Shown here: one piece after another, positions 42,833 through 54,637 of the stretch
Numbering within the stretch: the stretch's first letter is position 1
Layout: every line of letters starts with the position of its first letter
DNA from: Magicicada septendecula
Taxonomy: Eukaryota; Arthropoda; Insecta; Hemiptera; Cicadidae
DNA length: 64,000 nt
Direction of reading: 5' to 3'
Assembly (NCBI GenBank): GCA_034769895.1
Contig: CM068373.1
Span: 285,543,379-285,607,378, forward strand
Notes under the pieces: model-generated
Told to the model about the DNA's origin: nothing
The model's database searches: none
The model's input: the letters and a program-made list of their open reading frames with translations, nothing else
Translations under genes and position numbers: made by a program

Positions 42833-44744
42833 TGCGTACGATTTGTCGGTGGACAAGTCAGACACCTTTTACTTGCCGCACCATTCAGTTTTTAAGGGCT
42901 CTAGCATAACTACCAAATTGCGAGTTGTTTTCGATGGCTCTGCCAAAACGACAAACAATTTGTCCTTGAACGACACACTGATGGTTGGTCCCACGGTCCA
43001 GCAGGATCTGTTCTCTATTATGGCTCGATTTCACACTCACCGATATGTCCTCATTTCGGACATTGAGAAGATGTATCGGCAAATTTTAGTCAATCCAAAG
43101 GATTCCAATTTGCAGCGTATTGTCTGGCGCGACGCCCCCCATAGGGAACTCCAACATTATGCCTTGAGGACAGTCACATATGGGACTGCAAGTGCGTCAT
43201 TTCTTGCTTCAAGATGTCTGGCTCAAATAGCCCAGGAAAATAAAACTAAACACCCTATAGCTTGTGCAGCCATCGTGAACGATTTTTACATGGACGATCT
43301 TATGACCGGTTCAGACAACCCGCACATCCTATCCAAAATGAAATCCAACATCACAGATTTATTAAGCCAATACGGTTTTACCTTGCACAAATGGTTCTCT
43401 AATGATCAGACCATTATAGCCTCGCACGCTCATTCCTCCCACGACTTTAGCAAAAACCAAACTGTGCGTACGTTGGGTATTCAATGGAACATTGGCGAAG
43501 ATAGTTTCGTATATAGTGTCCAGAGACATGTCAATGTAGAGGTATTCAATAAGAGAAGGGTATTATCAATTATCGCAGGAATTTACGACCCTTTGGGACT
43601 CATTGGCCCGGTTACATTCTGGTGTAAGCATTTTATGCAGCAATTGTGGTTAACAGGTACAAGTTGGGACGAACCCTTATCAGATTCATTATCTAATCAG
43701 TGGTTGCAGCTTTATTCTCAGCTGGTTTCAGACACTTACTTTAAAATTTCAAGGTCTGTAAAGAGTTTAAACAATTCACAAATCATTTCATTCCAGCTCC
43801 ACGGCTTTGCCGATGCATCAGCTAAGGGTTACGCATGTTGTATTTACGTGCGTACGGTCTATTCAAACTACGCCATCTCATCAAACCTGTTATGTTCTAA
43901 ATCTAGAGTCGCTCCCTTGAAGCAGATAACATTACCCAGACTTGAACTTTGTGCCTGTCTATTGTTGGCTCAGTTAGCTTCCAAGGTTATAGACGCCGTG
44001 AATTACAAATTCGACGAATTATATTTTTACTCAGACTCAATGATAGCCTTATACTGGATCCACCAGCAGTCTTCCAGATGGAAGGTATTTGTCGCCAACC
44101 GTGTTGCGGAGATACAGCGTCTCACTACAAGGGGTACCTGGCATCATGTCTCGTCACTGGACAACCCTGCTGACATTTTATCGCGTGGTTGTCTCCCTCG
44201 GATTTTACACAGTCACCCACAATGGTGGCATGGTCCATCCTGGTTGTGCCATGAGTTGTCATCATGGCCTATCTGCGCCTTCGATGCCCATTCACCCTGC
44301 ACTCATCCCGATATTGAGCAGGAACAACGGAAGCAGGTCCAAACCCCATTGATTGTCGCCTCATCCACATCTAGTTATTTTGAAAACTACTCATCGCTTT
44401 CAAAACTCCTTCACGTGTTTTCGTATTGCCATCGATTCATTTGGAACTCTAGGCTCCCCACAGTGGATAGGAACACTTCCTTTTTAACCTCCCATGAGTT
44501 ACATGGTACACTTTTGGTTTTTATTCGCCAGTCCCAGAAGTCGCACTTTGGCATCGAAATCAAGGAGCTTGAGGCGCAACGCTGCATCCCTAATAATAGT
44601 AAAATTCTTTCACTTAACCCCTTTCTGGACAAGACAGGAATATTACGCATAGGAGGACGCCTTCAGCACTCCCAGCTTAACTACGAGAGCAAACACCAAA
44701 TCATACTACACCCACACTCTCATCTCAGCAAATTAATTATATAA
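42813..44744 (+). pseudogene. pol: BEL/Pao reverse transcriptase, RNase H and integrase start
   Basis: A long 643-codon open stretch. RT motifs include TTKLRVVFDGSAKTTNNLSL, VLISDIEKMYRQILVNPKDS and the catalytic FYMDDLMTGSDN (Y-M-D-D). YDPLGLIGPV follows, the post-RT motif of Pao-type elements. RNase H has GFADASAKGYACCIYVR, LELCACLLLAQLA and FYSDSMIALYWI, and DNPADILSRGC marks its end. The integrase N-terminal part begins with LRIGGRLQHSQLNYESKHQI. The ORF itself is intact but is cut off from its protease by one frameshift and from the rest of integrase by another near 44745. Confidence 0.9.
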
Positions 44745-44773
44745 AGCGAGGACCTTCGTTTATAATTGTACCT

Positions 44774-45469
44774 TTGTATGCTGGTGTACAATTGACTCAG
44801 TTCTCTCTACGACAGAAATATTGGATAATTAATGACAAATCTTATATACGTTCAGTAATACATAAATGTATCACCTGTTTTAGATTCCGTGCTAGGGGCG
44901 CAAACCAATTATTAGGACAATTACCCCCTTCATGGGTTACGCCTGCTAAGCCATTTTCCCAATCTGCAGTCGACTATGCCGGTCTGGTATTTGTACGTCA
45001 TGGCGGGCAGCGTTCAAAATCAACGTCAAAGGCTTATATTGCTTTATTTATATGCATGACCACTAAGGCCATTCACCTGGAACTAGTCTCAGATCTGACA
45101 TCAGACGCCTTTATAGCAGCCTTAAAACAGTTTATAGCGCGTAGAGGTATCCCTGATCAGATATTCTCTGACAATGGAACAAATTTTCGTCGTGCAAGTA
45201 GCACACTTCACGAATTACACAAACTTTTGCAGTCTAAGGGTTTTGAGCAGCCCGTCCAGTATTTTACCAGTGCCCAAGGCATTAATTGGTCCTTTATTCC
45301 TCCCTCAGCACCGCATTTCGGCGGCCTGTGGGAAAGCGGAGTCAAGAGCGTCAAGTTTCATTTGCGGTGCGTGGTAGGCGGAATCATTCTTACTTTCGAG
45401 GAGTATTACACTATCTTAACTCAGATAGAGGCCTGCCTTAACTCACACTCTTTGTTCGCCATCTTTTGA
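44774..45469 (+). pseudogene. pol: BEL/Pao integrase core
   Basis: HKCITCFRFRARGANQL is the end of the zinc-binding region. SAVDYAGLVFVRHG carries the first catalytic Asp, QIFSDNGTNFRRASSTL the second, and HFGGLWESGVKSVKFHL the Glu. ORF continuity ends at 45469. The tail shifts frame. Confidence 0.88.
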
Positions 45470-45510
45470 CTCTAGGGACCCCGAACCTTTAACTCCAGCT
45501 CATTTCCTGG

Positions 45511-45864
45511 TTGGTTCTCCGCTCACTGCACTCCCGGAACATGACTATTCCCAAGTCAATATTAGTCATTTGGGCAGATGGCAGCTGCTCCAAAGATTCA
45601 CCCAATCCATTTGGAACAGGTGGTCAAAAGATTACTTGCACCAGTTGCAACAAATGGCGCATCACGTCTAAAAATTTGTCTTCCGGACAACTCGTCCTTA
45701 TTCTTGATGACAGTTCCCCTCCACTGCAGTGGAAATGTGGGGTAGTCACGAACATCTATTCGGGTCAGGATTCAATAGTGCGCGTCACGGATGTTCGCAC
45801 CGCTAATGGTATCCTACGTCGACCCATCCATAAATTATGTCCACTTCCAGTGGACTCCGACTAA
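45511..45864 (+). pseudogene. pol: BEL/Pao integrase C-terminal region
   Basis: Contains VLILDDSSPPLQWKCGVVTN, VRVTDVRTANGILRRPIHKL and CPLP, the stereotyped BEL/Pao polyprotein C-terminus (DUF5641-type). It starts out of frame with the core; intervening sequence in other frames carries LGRWQLLQRFTQSIWNRW. Confidence 0.85.
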
Positions 45865-46759
45865 TTGCATGAGCATTCATGCGACATGCATCATTGTATC
45901 TAACATTTGTCATGCTTTGTATTTGTTATTTGTATTATATTATTATTAAGTTTTTATTATTTTATTCCTATGTATCATTATCATGTTATTATTGTATTTT
46001 TGACTTTTTGGGGATTATGATTCTAATATTATTGTATCAATTATTATGTTTTTCACTATTGTATTTACTCTATGGTTATGTATTTTTGGATTTTTTGGGG
46101 ATTGTTATTCCAATATCATGCATATAAATTAATATGTCCTTGTCATTGTATTATTACCTGTTACATATTATTGAATTTTTTGTGATCATTATTATACTAT
46201 TATGTACTGTTAACTATTATGTCAATCCTTATGTATTATGTATGCTCATACACTCATATTATGCATTTTTACATCATTTGGATATGTCTATCATTGCTAT
46301 GTACTATTGAATTTTGATATCATTATACTAATACTATGCATGTACATTATTATGTCTTTATTATTGTATTACTATATTGAATCAGTTTTTTGAGGATGTT
46401 TTCTTTTATATTAATTAAGGGTTGTCACTTACCTTTTGTTAAAAATTAAATGTATGTATTTACTGAACATATGTTAATGCTTCAAGAAAGATCATGTTAT
46501 TTACATAAGCACCTTTATTTTCATCATGAGTTTTTTATGTTTGTACATTTTTTAGCACAGACATTGTTTTGTTTTGCTTTTGAGTTTTGCCTGATAGCTT
46601 AATGAATTTTGTTATTTACATATTTTTATGTCAGAGATGATTTACTTTAAACAAAAGGTCAATTTAATGTATAAAGCTTTCAAGTATATTGTGTATTGTC
46701 TTTGTATATAACATTTGATAATAATTTTTTATGTACCATTCACACAATTACTTAAGTTG
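45865..46759. other. BEL/Pao 3' untranslated region, T-rich
   Basis: About 0.9 kb of T-rich sequence built from imperfect repeats such as TTATTGTAT, TATGTATT and TTTTTGGGGATT (two copies near 46003 and 46092). Open stretches here (45879-46127) are low-complexity, not genes. Confidence 0.6.
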
Positions 46760-46789
46760 CAAAATCGCCCCGATTTTGTGCGGGCAGTA

Positions 46790-47258
46790 TGGTCAAACTT
46801 TGAACCTATGTGAACTTTGTATTGTAAAATGCTGCATTGCGGTGCGTGTAGTGACGTCACGTTTTTCTGCTATCTGCTGCCGGTCTTGAGATAGGCTGAC
46901 AGCAGTCAAAATTAAATCAGTTCCTTGCAAGACTCCGTACAGGCAACACACCTTGTTTGCTAGCCGCAGCGCTACATAAAGTTTTTCAATATTTTAATAC
47001 TAATAGCATGATCACCATGCAACAATTTACTTAGACGAGTCATGTCATGTACGCCAACATTTTATTTCTATCTTAATTCTCCGGGACTTATGCCGCGTTA
47101 AAAACTGCACGCGCCAGCAATTATTTCTCTTTAACTTTCAATAAACAATTATTTCCCGAAACAAATACAGTCCACTTCAATATTTCATTTCACACCAGCA
47201 CCACAATAAGCGTTCTAAGATCAACTCAAGAGTCTTCGAGAGCTTCTAAGACGCAACA
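46790..47258 (+). repeat. 3' LTR of the BEL/Pao element
   Basis: 469 bp, TG...CA. Preceded by a purine-rich GTGCGGGCAGTA and by an 8-bp hairpin (CAAAATCG / CGATTTTG, 46760-46778). Confidence 0.88.
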
Positions 47259-47263
47259 CTAAC

Positions 47264-48043
47264 ATCACTATTTTTTTTAACTATAACCGTAGGGTTTAAG
47301 AAGTTACTATCAGTGCATTTGATGATACCACTTTCTAACATCTTGGTAACCTCCTCATCAACGTGTTGTTGATAATGAAGCGGAATGGGGTAGGTCTTTC
47401 TGACAAATTTATTTTTTTCGGTGACCTGTATCGTGTGTTCATATACGTCAGTAACCGTGGGTTTATTGGCAAAAATTGATTTGTATTTATTTAAAATTTC
47501 TTCTAACTGCCTTTGTTTATCTTGGGTTATCTGACTATTGCGGGTAATCTTGTTGTCTGTTATCTTATCAACATAATTAATGTGTGGCTTGAATATCCGA
47601 CCCGAGCTTTGACATTGCTCGATATTGTCGTGAGTGCGCCCGAGTTTAATTGTGTGTAATTTGTCTTGTATGGTACATTTCAGCGTTCTGTTAGCAAAAT
47701 CAATAGTGGCTTGCAATTTATTTAATGTGTCGGTACCCACTATGACGTCGTACACAAGTTTTTTTATCAACAGTACAGGGACTTCAATTTCCACCCCCTG
47801 TGTATATATTGTTATAAGTGCTTGTTTCCTGACCACCTGCGATTTACAAGTCGCAGATGTGACCATTTTATTGTTAACGGGTAGAATCGAAATTTTTTTA
47901 AAATAGTGCTTGTGCTTGGTCAAAAAACGTTCATCAATAAGAGAAATTTGTGCTCCGCTATCAAACAACACCTCTCCGACACATCCGTTAATTATGGCAT
48001 TCACCACAATGTCACTATCATCCTTAACTCTAATATTTTCCAC
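47264..48043 (-). pseudogene. pol: Gypsy protease and start of reverse transcriptase
   Basis: The reverse-strand ORF contains VVNAIINGCVGEVLFDSGAQ with the retropepsin D-S-G triad, VIVGTDTLNKLQATIDF, and a linker. The RT N-terminus follows (EKNKFVRKTYPIPLHYQQHV, MLESGIIKCTDSNFLNPTVI). It is cut at CTAAC (47259-47263), where the BEL LTR begins; the last few codons of the apparent ORF come from BEL DNA. Between Gag and protease (48044-48328) the frame is broken. Confidence 0.85.
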
Positions 48044-48328
48044 ACACTTATCCCTACAACTACTATAAACTAAATCGTCTCTAATTTCTGCAGGTTATAG
48101 GCCTGACACAACGTATACATCCTTATAATTAGACTTATTAACATTAGATCTATTGAACTGCTTTGTGTTATTGTTTTCTTTATTTGTAATTTTATTTGTG
48201 GTTTTTACTTTGTTGCACGGACTCACGCCGTGGAACCTTACTCGTTTTTTTGTTGGTCTTCATTTGAATTTACTTCAGTAATAGCTGATACTTTATATGC
48301 ATTAACATTCTGAAAAGTTGTTTTATTT

Positions 48329-49402
48329 TTACTTTGTTGTTTTGTTTTTGTTGTGGTTGAGGCTGGAATTGTTTACGCGGCGGTTCACTATTATTATTGC
48401 TACTGTTCCATGTAGCCATGTTCCAACCATTATTCCAACATGTTCCCATTTTGTCAACAAAAGGAGTAATTCTTCCAAGGATTTGACTCCTTGCATGATT
48501 ACTGCAATTTGGATACCGCACCCGAAATGGTGTGCTAATTTGTTGACCATCTCTGGTTCCACTATTTGTGGTTCTAGATATTTGGCCCGCGATACAAACT
48601 GGATTAGGTAATTTTCTTTTGAACCCTTTATATTGGAATACCTACCAAATTCCAGCTGTACTCGGATTTTCTGTTGTATTTCACTATTCCAATACCTAGC
48701 CCTGAAGTGCCTAACCAGATCTTCATAGGTACTAATTTTATCCTGTACAATAGTAAACCATTCCGCTGCGGTACCTTTTAACCTCCTCACTACATAATTA
48801 ATCTTATCCGCTTCACTCAAGGTGTCCCCTACCGCTTCCATATCGTGCTGGCAGCTCTTGATGAAGAGGATGGGGTTTTCAGTATCGCGGCCAAAAAATT
48901 TCAACTGCAAATTCGTATCGTCTAAGGTTTTGTAGACATAGGTTGTATGATTAGCTGTTGATGACGTATTTTGGAGTCGTGATAGTTGTTGTTTCAACTC
49001 CTGGATACGTAGATCTTGTTCTGCCACCAACTCACTTACTGTGGAAGCATGTTGCACAATCTTTTCCTCGATGCCGGTAATCTTTGCCTCGCATTCGCTG
49101 CTACGTGAATTATTTACTTCGAGTGCAGTTTCAATGTCGGCGCGGATTACCTCCACGTTCTCGCCAATCCGTTTTTCCATGGCTTCCAGCAGTTGCTTGT
49201 TCTGTTTGGCTTGGTCGTGCAGCGCGGTATAGATTTTTTTATTTTCATCACGAAGTGCTTTGTTCTGTTTAATCGCGTCCTCTTTAGCCGATTTATTTTC
49301 CTCGCGCATCGTTTGCATATTAGCCTTATTCTCCTCGCACATCGTTTGCATATTAGCCAAAATCGCGGCCAATGTTGTTGCTGGAGTTTGAGACTCGGTC
49401 AT
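48329..49402 (-). CDS. gag: Gypsy Gag protein
   Basis: An uninterrupted 357-codon ORF starts MTESQTPATTLAAILANMQT. The first ~150 residues are coiled coil with repeated MREENK and QNKALRDENKK segments. The Gag capsid-like domain follows (LKFFGRDTENPILFIKSCQH, RRLKGTAAEWFTIVQDKIST, LVRHFRARYW, IQFVSRAKYL). The last part is Asn/Gln-rich (PQPQQKQNNK in an overlapping frame), and no CCHC knuckle is recognisable. The start follows the leader region 49403-51085. Among the Gypsy genes this is the best preserved. Confidence 0.82.
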   Translation of the reverse strand: MTESQTPATTLAAILANMQTMCEENKANMQTMREENKSAKEDAIKQNKALRDENKKIYTALHDQAKQNKQLLEAMEKRIGENVEVIRADIETALEVNNSRSSECEAKITGIEEKIVQHASTVSELVAEQDLRIQELKQQLSRLQNTSSTANHTTYVYKTLDDTNLQLKFFGRDTENPILFIKSCQHDMEAVGDTLSEADKINYVVRRLKGTAAEWFTIVQDKISTYEDLVRHFRARYWNSEIQQKIRVQLEFGRYSNIKGSKENYLIQFVSRAKYLEPQIVEPEMVNKLAHHFGCGIQIAVIMQGVKSLEELLLLLTKWEHVGIMVGTWLHGTVAIIIVNRRVNNSSLNHNKNKTTK

Positions 49403-51085
49403 TTTGACAATTTATATTATAAATCTTACAAATATTAAAATTTCCTTATTTATCGGAACGTCAACTATTATTATCACTGGATTATTGTTGTTAAGAATGT
49501 TCAGATTATATGGTTTAAAGTATGCAGTCCAATAGCATCAAATGTAAACAAACCTTGTAACGGGGCAGAAAGGGGACGTTTTATTTTATTAAATTTGGGT
49601 TTTTATTATAAATATTAAATTTGTTAAATTCATTTTCATCTGTGTGGCCAGACACGTGTTTGAGTAGAAGTTTTGTTCAAACAAAGAAACGGTACGCTGT
49701 AGCTGGGTGATGGAATGTGTCAAGGTGCAACCGCGCATTAAAATTCCCAGAATTGTCGAGTTGAGCAACACGCGCTAATACCAACATGAGCGCAGATGAC
49801 GCCAAGAAACACAAAACCAACATGGCCTGATGGTGAATTCTTTATAACATGTGCGTTTGTGACGGCGGAAGTCTTGACGAAGTCCCGCCTATTTTGTGAC
49901 GAAACCGGTGAACACTACATTTTTGTCAACTGCCAACACCCACAAATAACACGTGTTACCTGAACAACTACTAAGCCTTTAGCAGCAAAGGCTATCAACA
50001 ACGACGAAATTGAGCAGCAAGGAGGGCCGTGGTTTCCGCCCACATGGAAAGAATTCAGTCTTGACTCACTCTCAGCCGGGCCCGGCAGAATATCAACCGT
50101 GTCGTACCAGAAAATTTTTTATGTAAATTAACCAGTCGTGCAGTGAGGAAATGATAGTTTAACATGAACAGTGCAAGCAGTGTGTTATAAAAAAGAAGAG
50201 AAAAATAACATCATAAACATTATGGCCAACTAAAAAGGACTTTGCATATGACGCGACACGCGGTCGGGTGAGATGACTGCCACAAGTAACAATAATCTTT
50301 ATAAAATCATTTTAACTGAATGAGATCTCGAAAATAAAATAATATGGGGTTTTAAAATTGGTATGTGAGTTGTGCATGGGCATAGCTGGGTCGCTTTAAT
50401 AAAATAAGATAAAGTATGTAGAATAAGTTGGTTAGATCATTTATTTCTTGTTGTATAAGTATATGTTTGCCATTAGAAAAAGTAACAATATAAAATTATC
50501 TCAGTTTTTCATGATTAAACAAGAATTAAAATCAATGTAAATTCATTAAAATGTAAAAGTATAATTTGCATAAAGAATTGGTTGAAAATTATATTTGGAT
50601 AACGTAAATTTGAAATGAAGTTTATTAAAATGAATTAGTAACGCAACAATGTTTTAAGTTAATTATTACGCCACATTACCAACACCTATCCAGTATGGAA
50701 GATTTCGCTTAACGAATCTGGCAAAAAGTTAATATGAAGGTTTCGATTTTCGTACCATAAAAAATCGTGGCGACCGATTAAAGTTGGGGGATCTTCTGTG
50801 AGCGGTAAGACAGATTAGCGTGAGTATAAGGTAAGTAAAAAAAGTACACGTTAACAACCTATTCTAACATAAACAAATAATAATTCAACCTCCAATACAC
50901 TACTGATAAACTGTTCATATAACATATACCAGAGAATACGCAAACATAAGATATATATTCTCTGATAAAGACATGAACAACACACACAAATAAAAGTTCA
51001 CAAAATTAGTTTATACAAATTTAGAAATATTACTTAAATTACTAAATTAATCGTGCCCCTAGTTGGCTAGCCCCATTTAATACTA
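49403..51085. other. Gypsy leader region
   Basis: About 1.7 kb between the 5' LTR and Gag with no ORF showing domain content. The half next to Gag is more GC-rich. The rest is AT-rich and holds TGGCGACC and GTTGGGGGATC near 50770-50793 on the plus strand, a possible fragment of another element. Confidence 0.5.
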
Positions 51086-52365
51086 TGCGACAACACAATA
51101 GAATTAATTCTTGCGCATAGGATTATGGTGTGTGTTTTATAAATCAACAAGTCTATATTGGAGGTATTATAATTATTTATTGCACACCAATTGAACAATA
51201 GTTCATACGATATATTTTTAAACATTCACAAATGTTATGAATTTTGAAATATTGTTTGAAAACAGTTTATATAAAGTTCAGATCTGAATTGTTACTTGAG
51301 TGAAGATATTCCAATTTGATGCAGCGAGATGGCTGAAGGCGATGCGTATATCTCACGTGTCCTTCACTCATGGATTCTGCTGGGATGGTGTCCTGATGAT
51401 AAACACCCTGAACTTGCTCGACGAACTGCAACACTGCCTCGCTGCAATAACACTGATTATGATTGTTAAAGGTTTTTAAAATGTTTTAATATTGTTATAG
51501 CTTATTTGCGTATCTCAAGGTGTAAGGTGGGTGTTTAATGAAAAGCGGTGTATAGGCATACACCTTCCGGCTCGTCTTCAAGTGTCCTCGCGTCACCAGA
51601 TCTACCGCGGTTGGTAGATATCCTCTCCCTATGAGGATATCTTGACTAACACGGATACTTGTAAATCACAATATTATTTATTAAAACTGAATTACTTGGG
51701 TCTGTAGAATAACTCACACAGAGTTCCAAGTTTTCGTACACCTTTCGCACTGTTTACGTGTTCACACAAGAGAAACTTCTTGAATGCGGACCGCACGTGT
51801 ACTAGACGAATGCTCAAGATGAACTGCCTTTGATCTGCACATGGCAACAGACAATTTTCAATGATTTTACTGCATTCTAATTGGCCAATTATCGGTCACA
51901 TGATAAATATGCACACGGCACTAATAGTTCTTCATGCAACACTTTGCATGAAATTGGCAAAGCCTGCACAGATAATTATCTAGGATTTTATTACTTCACG
52001 CCTGAGTGAGTTTTAAATAGAGATTTCATATAACAAAAATTCACATTTAACAGTTATTTAAAGATCACAGAATATAGGGAAATTGTAGCTAATATTAAAT
52101 TTTGTCTTGTTCAAGTCTCATGTAAATCGGATAATTATAACGGACACAATAGAAAAACGTTAATAACTCGCTTAATAATAAAATAAACAAACTCAACTAA
52201 AATTTTTAAGAGTTTGACCTATTCTAAATTCTTATCGGTAATACAATACAAAAACTATAGCTAAAAAAAACAATTTGAACAAGAAACAAATTTAAACATG
52301 AGAATGTTTGTCATCCATGCATAAGACATAGTTCACTGCTTATCATGATCCTGTGTTCTATTGCA
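51086..52365 (-). repeat. 5' LTR of the Gypsy element
   Basis: Plus-strand limits TGCGACAACACAATAG and TGTTCTATTGCA. It matches 36075-37380 apart from scattered changes and a replaced or deleted segment near 52165-52200. The reverse strand beyond it reads TGGGGCTAGCCAACTAGGGG, possibly a decayed Lys-type primer site. Confidence 0.88.
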
Positions 52366-52369
52366 ATAT

Positions 52370-52986
52370 TTATTTATTTTATAGTAAATAATAATATTTG
52401 ATATTTTGAAACAAGAATATATTGTTTTTTGTTTACTATGTTTCAACAGTTATAATATACTGACATCATCAGAATTATCATTTTTATTATAATTACATTG
52501 GAATTTTAATTTATATTATTCCCATAAGAAGATTGATGCATCATGTTTATGTAGTAAAAATTGCTAGATCAACTGTGTTTTTCAAATGCTTCAAACTACG
52601 TGAATCAACATACAGAAAGTAAAATGGCTTTGTTTCAAATGTCATTATAAGCAGATCTAAATGTCATTCCCAAGTATGTCAGTTATTAAAGTTTGATGGT
52701 TTTATAATCCCATTAACATTTTTTTCTTTAATACTAATGAAAGCCAACTATGTGCTGTGGTGAATATTGCAATTATTTGTAAAAATAACTGAATAATATA
52801 AAATTTGTAGATAAAACTTTAATTAAATGATTAAGAAATAACTTAGTTGTAATCTTTGGTCGAGACAATAATATGGTAAAATACAGATGGCTGAAAGAAG
52901 TCGACTGTTAAATTTAATTGTACACAAAGTTACGTGTTTGTGTTTGGTATCTGTTGTAATATATTGTTATGTAATGCGGAAAAAGT
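52370..52986. other. Spacer with a decayed hammerhead-like motif on the reverse strand
   Basis: AT-rich. At 52436-52481 the reverse strand holds CTGATGA, a CAGT/ACTG stem, GAAAC and GTA in hammerhead order. No other feature. 52887-52980 forms the start of an ORF that continues into the next LTR by chance. Confidence 0.4.
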
Positions 52987-53565
52987 GTTACACCATTACA
53001 AATCATTCTACGTGTTTCTCAGATGTTCCAGTGGAATCCAGTTGTAATGTTGTGTGCATATGTGATCACAACATGCATAAGCGAGACTTTTTTAGTCGTC
53101 GCCAGCCATGTGTACTGTGTCAAGGCCCCAATCAATTATGTGTCAACTATCGAGTCTATACCAGATCATACCGGTCAGCGCAGTGTGTTCAAGGACACTG
53201 TTTCTAATGGATTCTCCAGAGCGCCCGTTTGTTTAACAAGTCATCCAAAGTGACTTCTGGAAGTCAGCGGGGTATAAATACAGCATTCAGCGATGATCAA
53301 GTCAGTTTTAGTGGCAATTTATTTCAGTGCGTTCGAAGTATTGTGGCAAAATGTTGTTTTATAATTGTGTGGGACAATTGTGTTTTATATTAGTTGACAT
53401 TTTTATTGCATGTGAACATATTTTATTTGATTTGTTGTAAGACACTATCTTGTTGATTACCAACTAATTAATTGTGATAATTAAAGCTGGTGATTAGTGA
53501 CTTAATTGGTGTCTTGTATTTTGTTTTCCACTGTACCATACGATGATCACTAGACCGTCATAACA
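52987..53565 (+). mobile_element. Diverged LTR related to the Gag-protease family
   Basis: Begins TGTTACACCATTACA and ends GACCGTCATAACA, followed by ATAT (53566-53569). The last ~180 bp (ATTTGATTTGTTGTAAGACAC, TTAATTGGTGTCTTGTATTT) align with the LTRs at 16411 and 59266. GGGGTATAAATACAGC near 53269 is the matching TATA region. The first 250 bp is much more diverged. Left flank is GGAAAAAG rather than ATAT, so it may be the 3' LTR of a truncated element instead of a solo LTR. Confidence 0.65.
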
Positions 53566-53688
53566 ATATCGCGTATATAGGGAAAAGTGATACTGCGAAC
53601 TGGGCCAGTGATAAAGGGATTAGGGTTAAAGTAACTACAGTTGCTGGCCTGTGTAATGAACAAACTGGAAATGATTATGTCCCAAATA

Positions 53689-54625
53689 CGAGGGCTATTT
53701 GTTTTTCAACCTCCGATAGACCAATAAACAGACACATGAATGACCAATAATTTTATTATATGCAAAAGTTTCATATATATGGTAACTACTTTTTTACATA
53801 GTCACCACCATTATTGAGGCACTTATCATAGCGAGGCACCAACTTTTCTGTGCCCATGTTGTAGAAAGTTCGCTCCTGAGTAGTTAGCTAATCTGCCATA
53901 CTGGACTTTAACTCATCATTGGAGTCAAACCGTTGCCCACCTAACCACTTTTTCAAGTCAGTGAACAAATGGTAGTCACTTGGTGCTAAATCTGGGTTAT
54001 AAGGTGGGTGATCAAGGACTTTTCAAACCAAATTCATGAAGCAGGTTTTGTGTGAGTGCAGCTGTGTGAGGTCGTGCATTGTTGTTGTTTGGGAACCCTC
54101 CGAGCACAGAATTTCCTATACCCAAGCTTCTGAGTAAGAATATTATAAAGTCCAGACCTAGAAATTTCAGGAAAATCAGCAGACAGTTCAGGAAACGACG
54201 GCACTCTCGAACCATCCTGTCTACCCTTTCAACATCATCAGTAGCCATGGACTTTCTTCCTTGCCCTCCTTCATCATGAACATCAATTCACCCTTCTTTA
54301 AATTTTTGACACCATTCCCGAACTGAACAATCTCTCATCACATTTTCTCCATACAAATTACACAACCTTCTATGAATTTCTGCAGCACTATGACCTTCAG
54401 CCTGAAGAAATCTAATAACAGACCGAATCGCACACTTGGAGGCAATTTCAATTGTAGTTGCCATAATTAAACTGTCATCACCACAGTAATAGACAAAACA
54501 ACTACAAAACCAGTGGTTATAGGTTAGAACAAAGCCTCAAAAACATTAATCAACAATCAAATTGTTGATATGACAACAGAACCAGGTTTGCCAACTCACC
54601 GGAGGTTGAAAAAAAAAAGCCCTCG
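53689..54625 (-). mobile_element. Internally deleted mariner element
   Basis: Terminal repeats CGAGGGCTATTTGTTTTTCA (left) and, reverse strand from the right end, CGAGGGCTTTTTTTTTTCAA match over about 28 bp. TA precedes the left end. The right end is followed by TC instead of TA. At about 0.94 kb it is shorter than full-length mariners (about 1.3 kb), and the missing part is the middle of the transposase gene. Confidence 0.85.
53770..54464 (-). pseudogene. Mariner transposase, internally deleted
   Basis: The reverse-strand start at 54464 reads MATTIEIASKCAIRSVIRFL, then EGHSAAEIHRRLCNLYGENV and VREWCQKFKEG. An in-frame TGA breaks it, then VHDEGGQGRKSMATDDVERV follows. After a central deletion the C-terminal part resumes with NNNARPHTAALTQNLLHEFG (one catalytic Asp position altered to N-N) and the LAPSDYHLF and LNNGGDYV region. 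Much of the catalytic domain is missing. A SETMAR-like mariner relic, inactive. Confidence 0.82.
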
Positions 54626-54637
54626 TCCTTACATTAA

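Larger units (their letters stand above)
40169..47258 (+). mobile_element. BEL/Pao LTR retrotransposon nested in Gypsy RT
   Basis: Starts TGGTCAAACTTTGAACC (40169) and ends GACGCAACA (47258), flanked by CTAAC at 40164-40168 and 47259-47263, a 5-bp duplication. LTR-type repeats lie at 40169-40640 and 46790-47258. The order Gag, double Zn-knuckle region, protease, RT, RNase H, integrase and the motif types are those of BEL/Pao. Many frameshifts are present. It is younger than the Gypsy host element. Confidence 0.9.
36075..52365 (-). mobile_element. Gypsy-type LTR retrotransposon, split by a BEL/Pao element
   Basis: LTRs 36075-37380 (1,306 bp) and 51086-52365 (1,280 bp) begin TG, end CA and are flanked by ATAT (36071-36074, 52366-52369). 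On the reverse strand the order is Gag, protease, RT, RNase H, integrase, the Gypsy/Ty3 order. Without the nested BEL element its length is about 9.2 kb. There is no envelope ORF between integrase and the 3' LTR. Several stops and frameshifts make it inactive. Confidence 0.9.

Noticed and set aside
45879..46127. 82-codon hydrophobic ORF after BEL integrase
   Set aside because: It lies in T-rich repetitive 3' UTR. An envelope gene was considered, but there is no signal peptide-ectodomain-anchor layout and it is too short.
52887..53207. 106-codon Cys-rich ORF resembling a secreted protein
   Set aside because: From 52987 it is a translation of LTR DNA, as shown by the similar fortuitous frame at 59266-59436.
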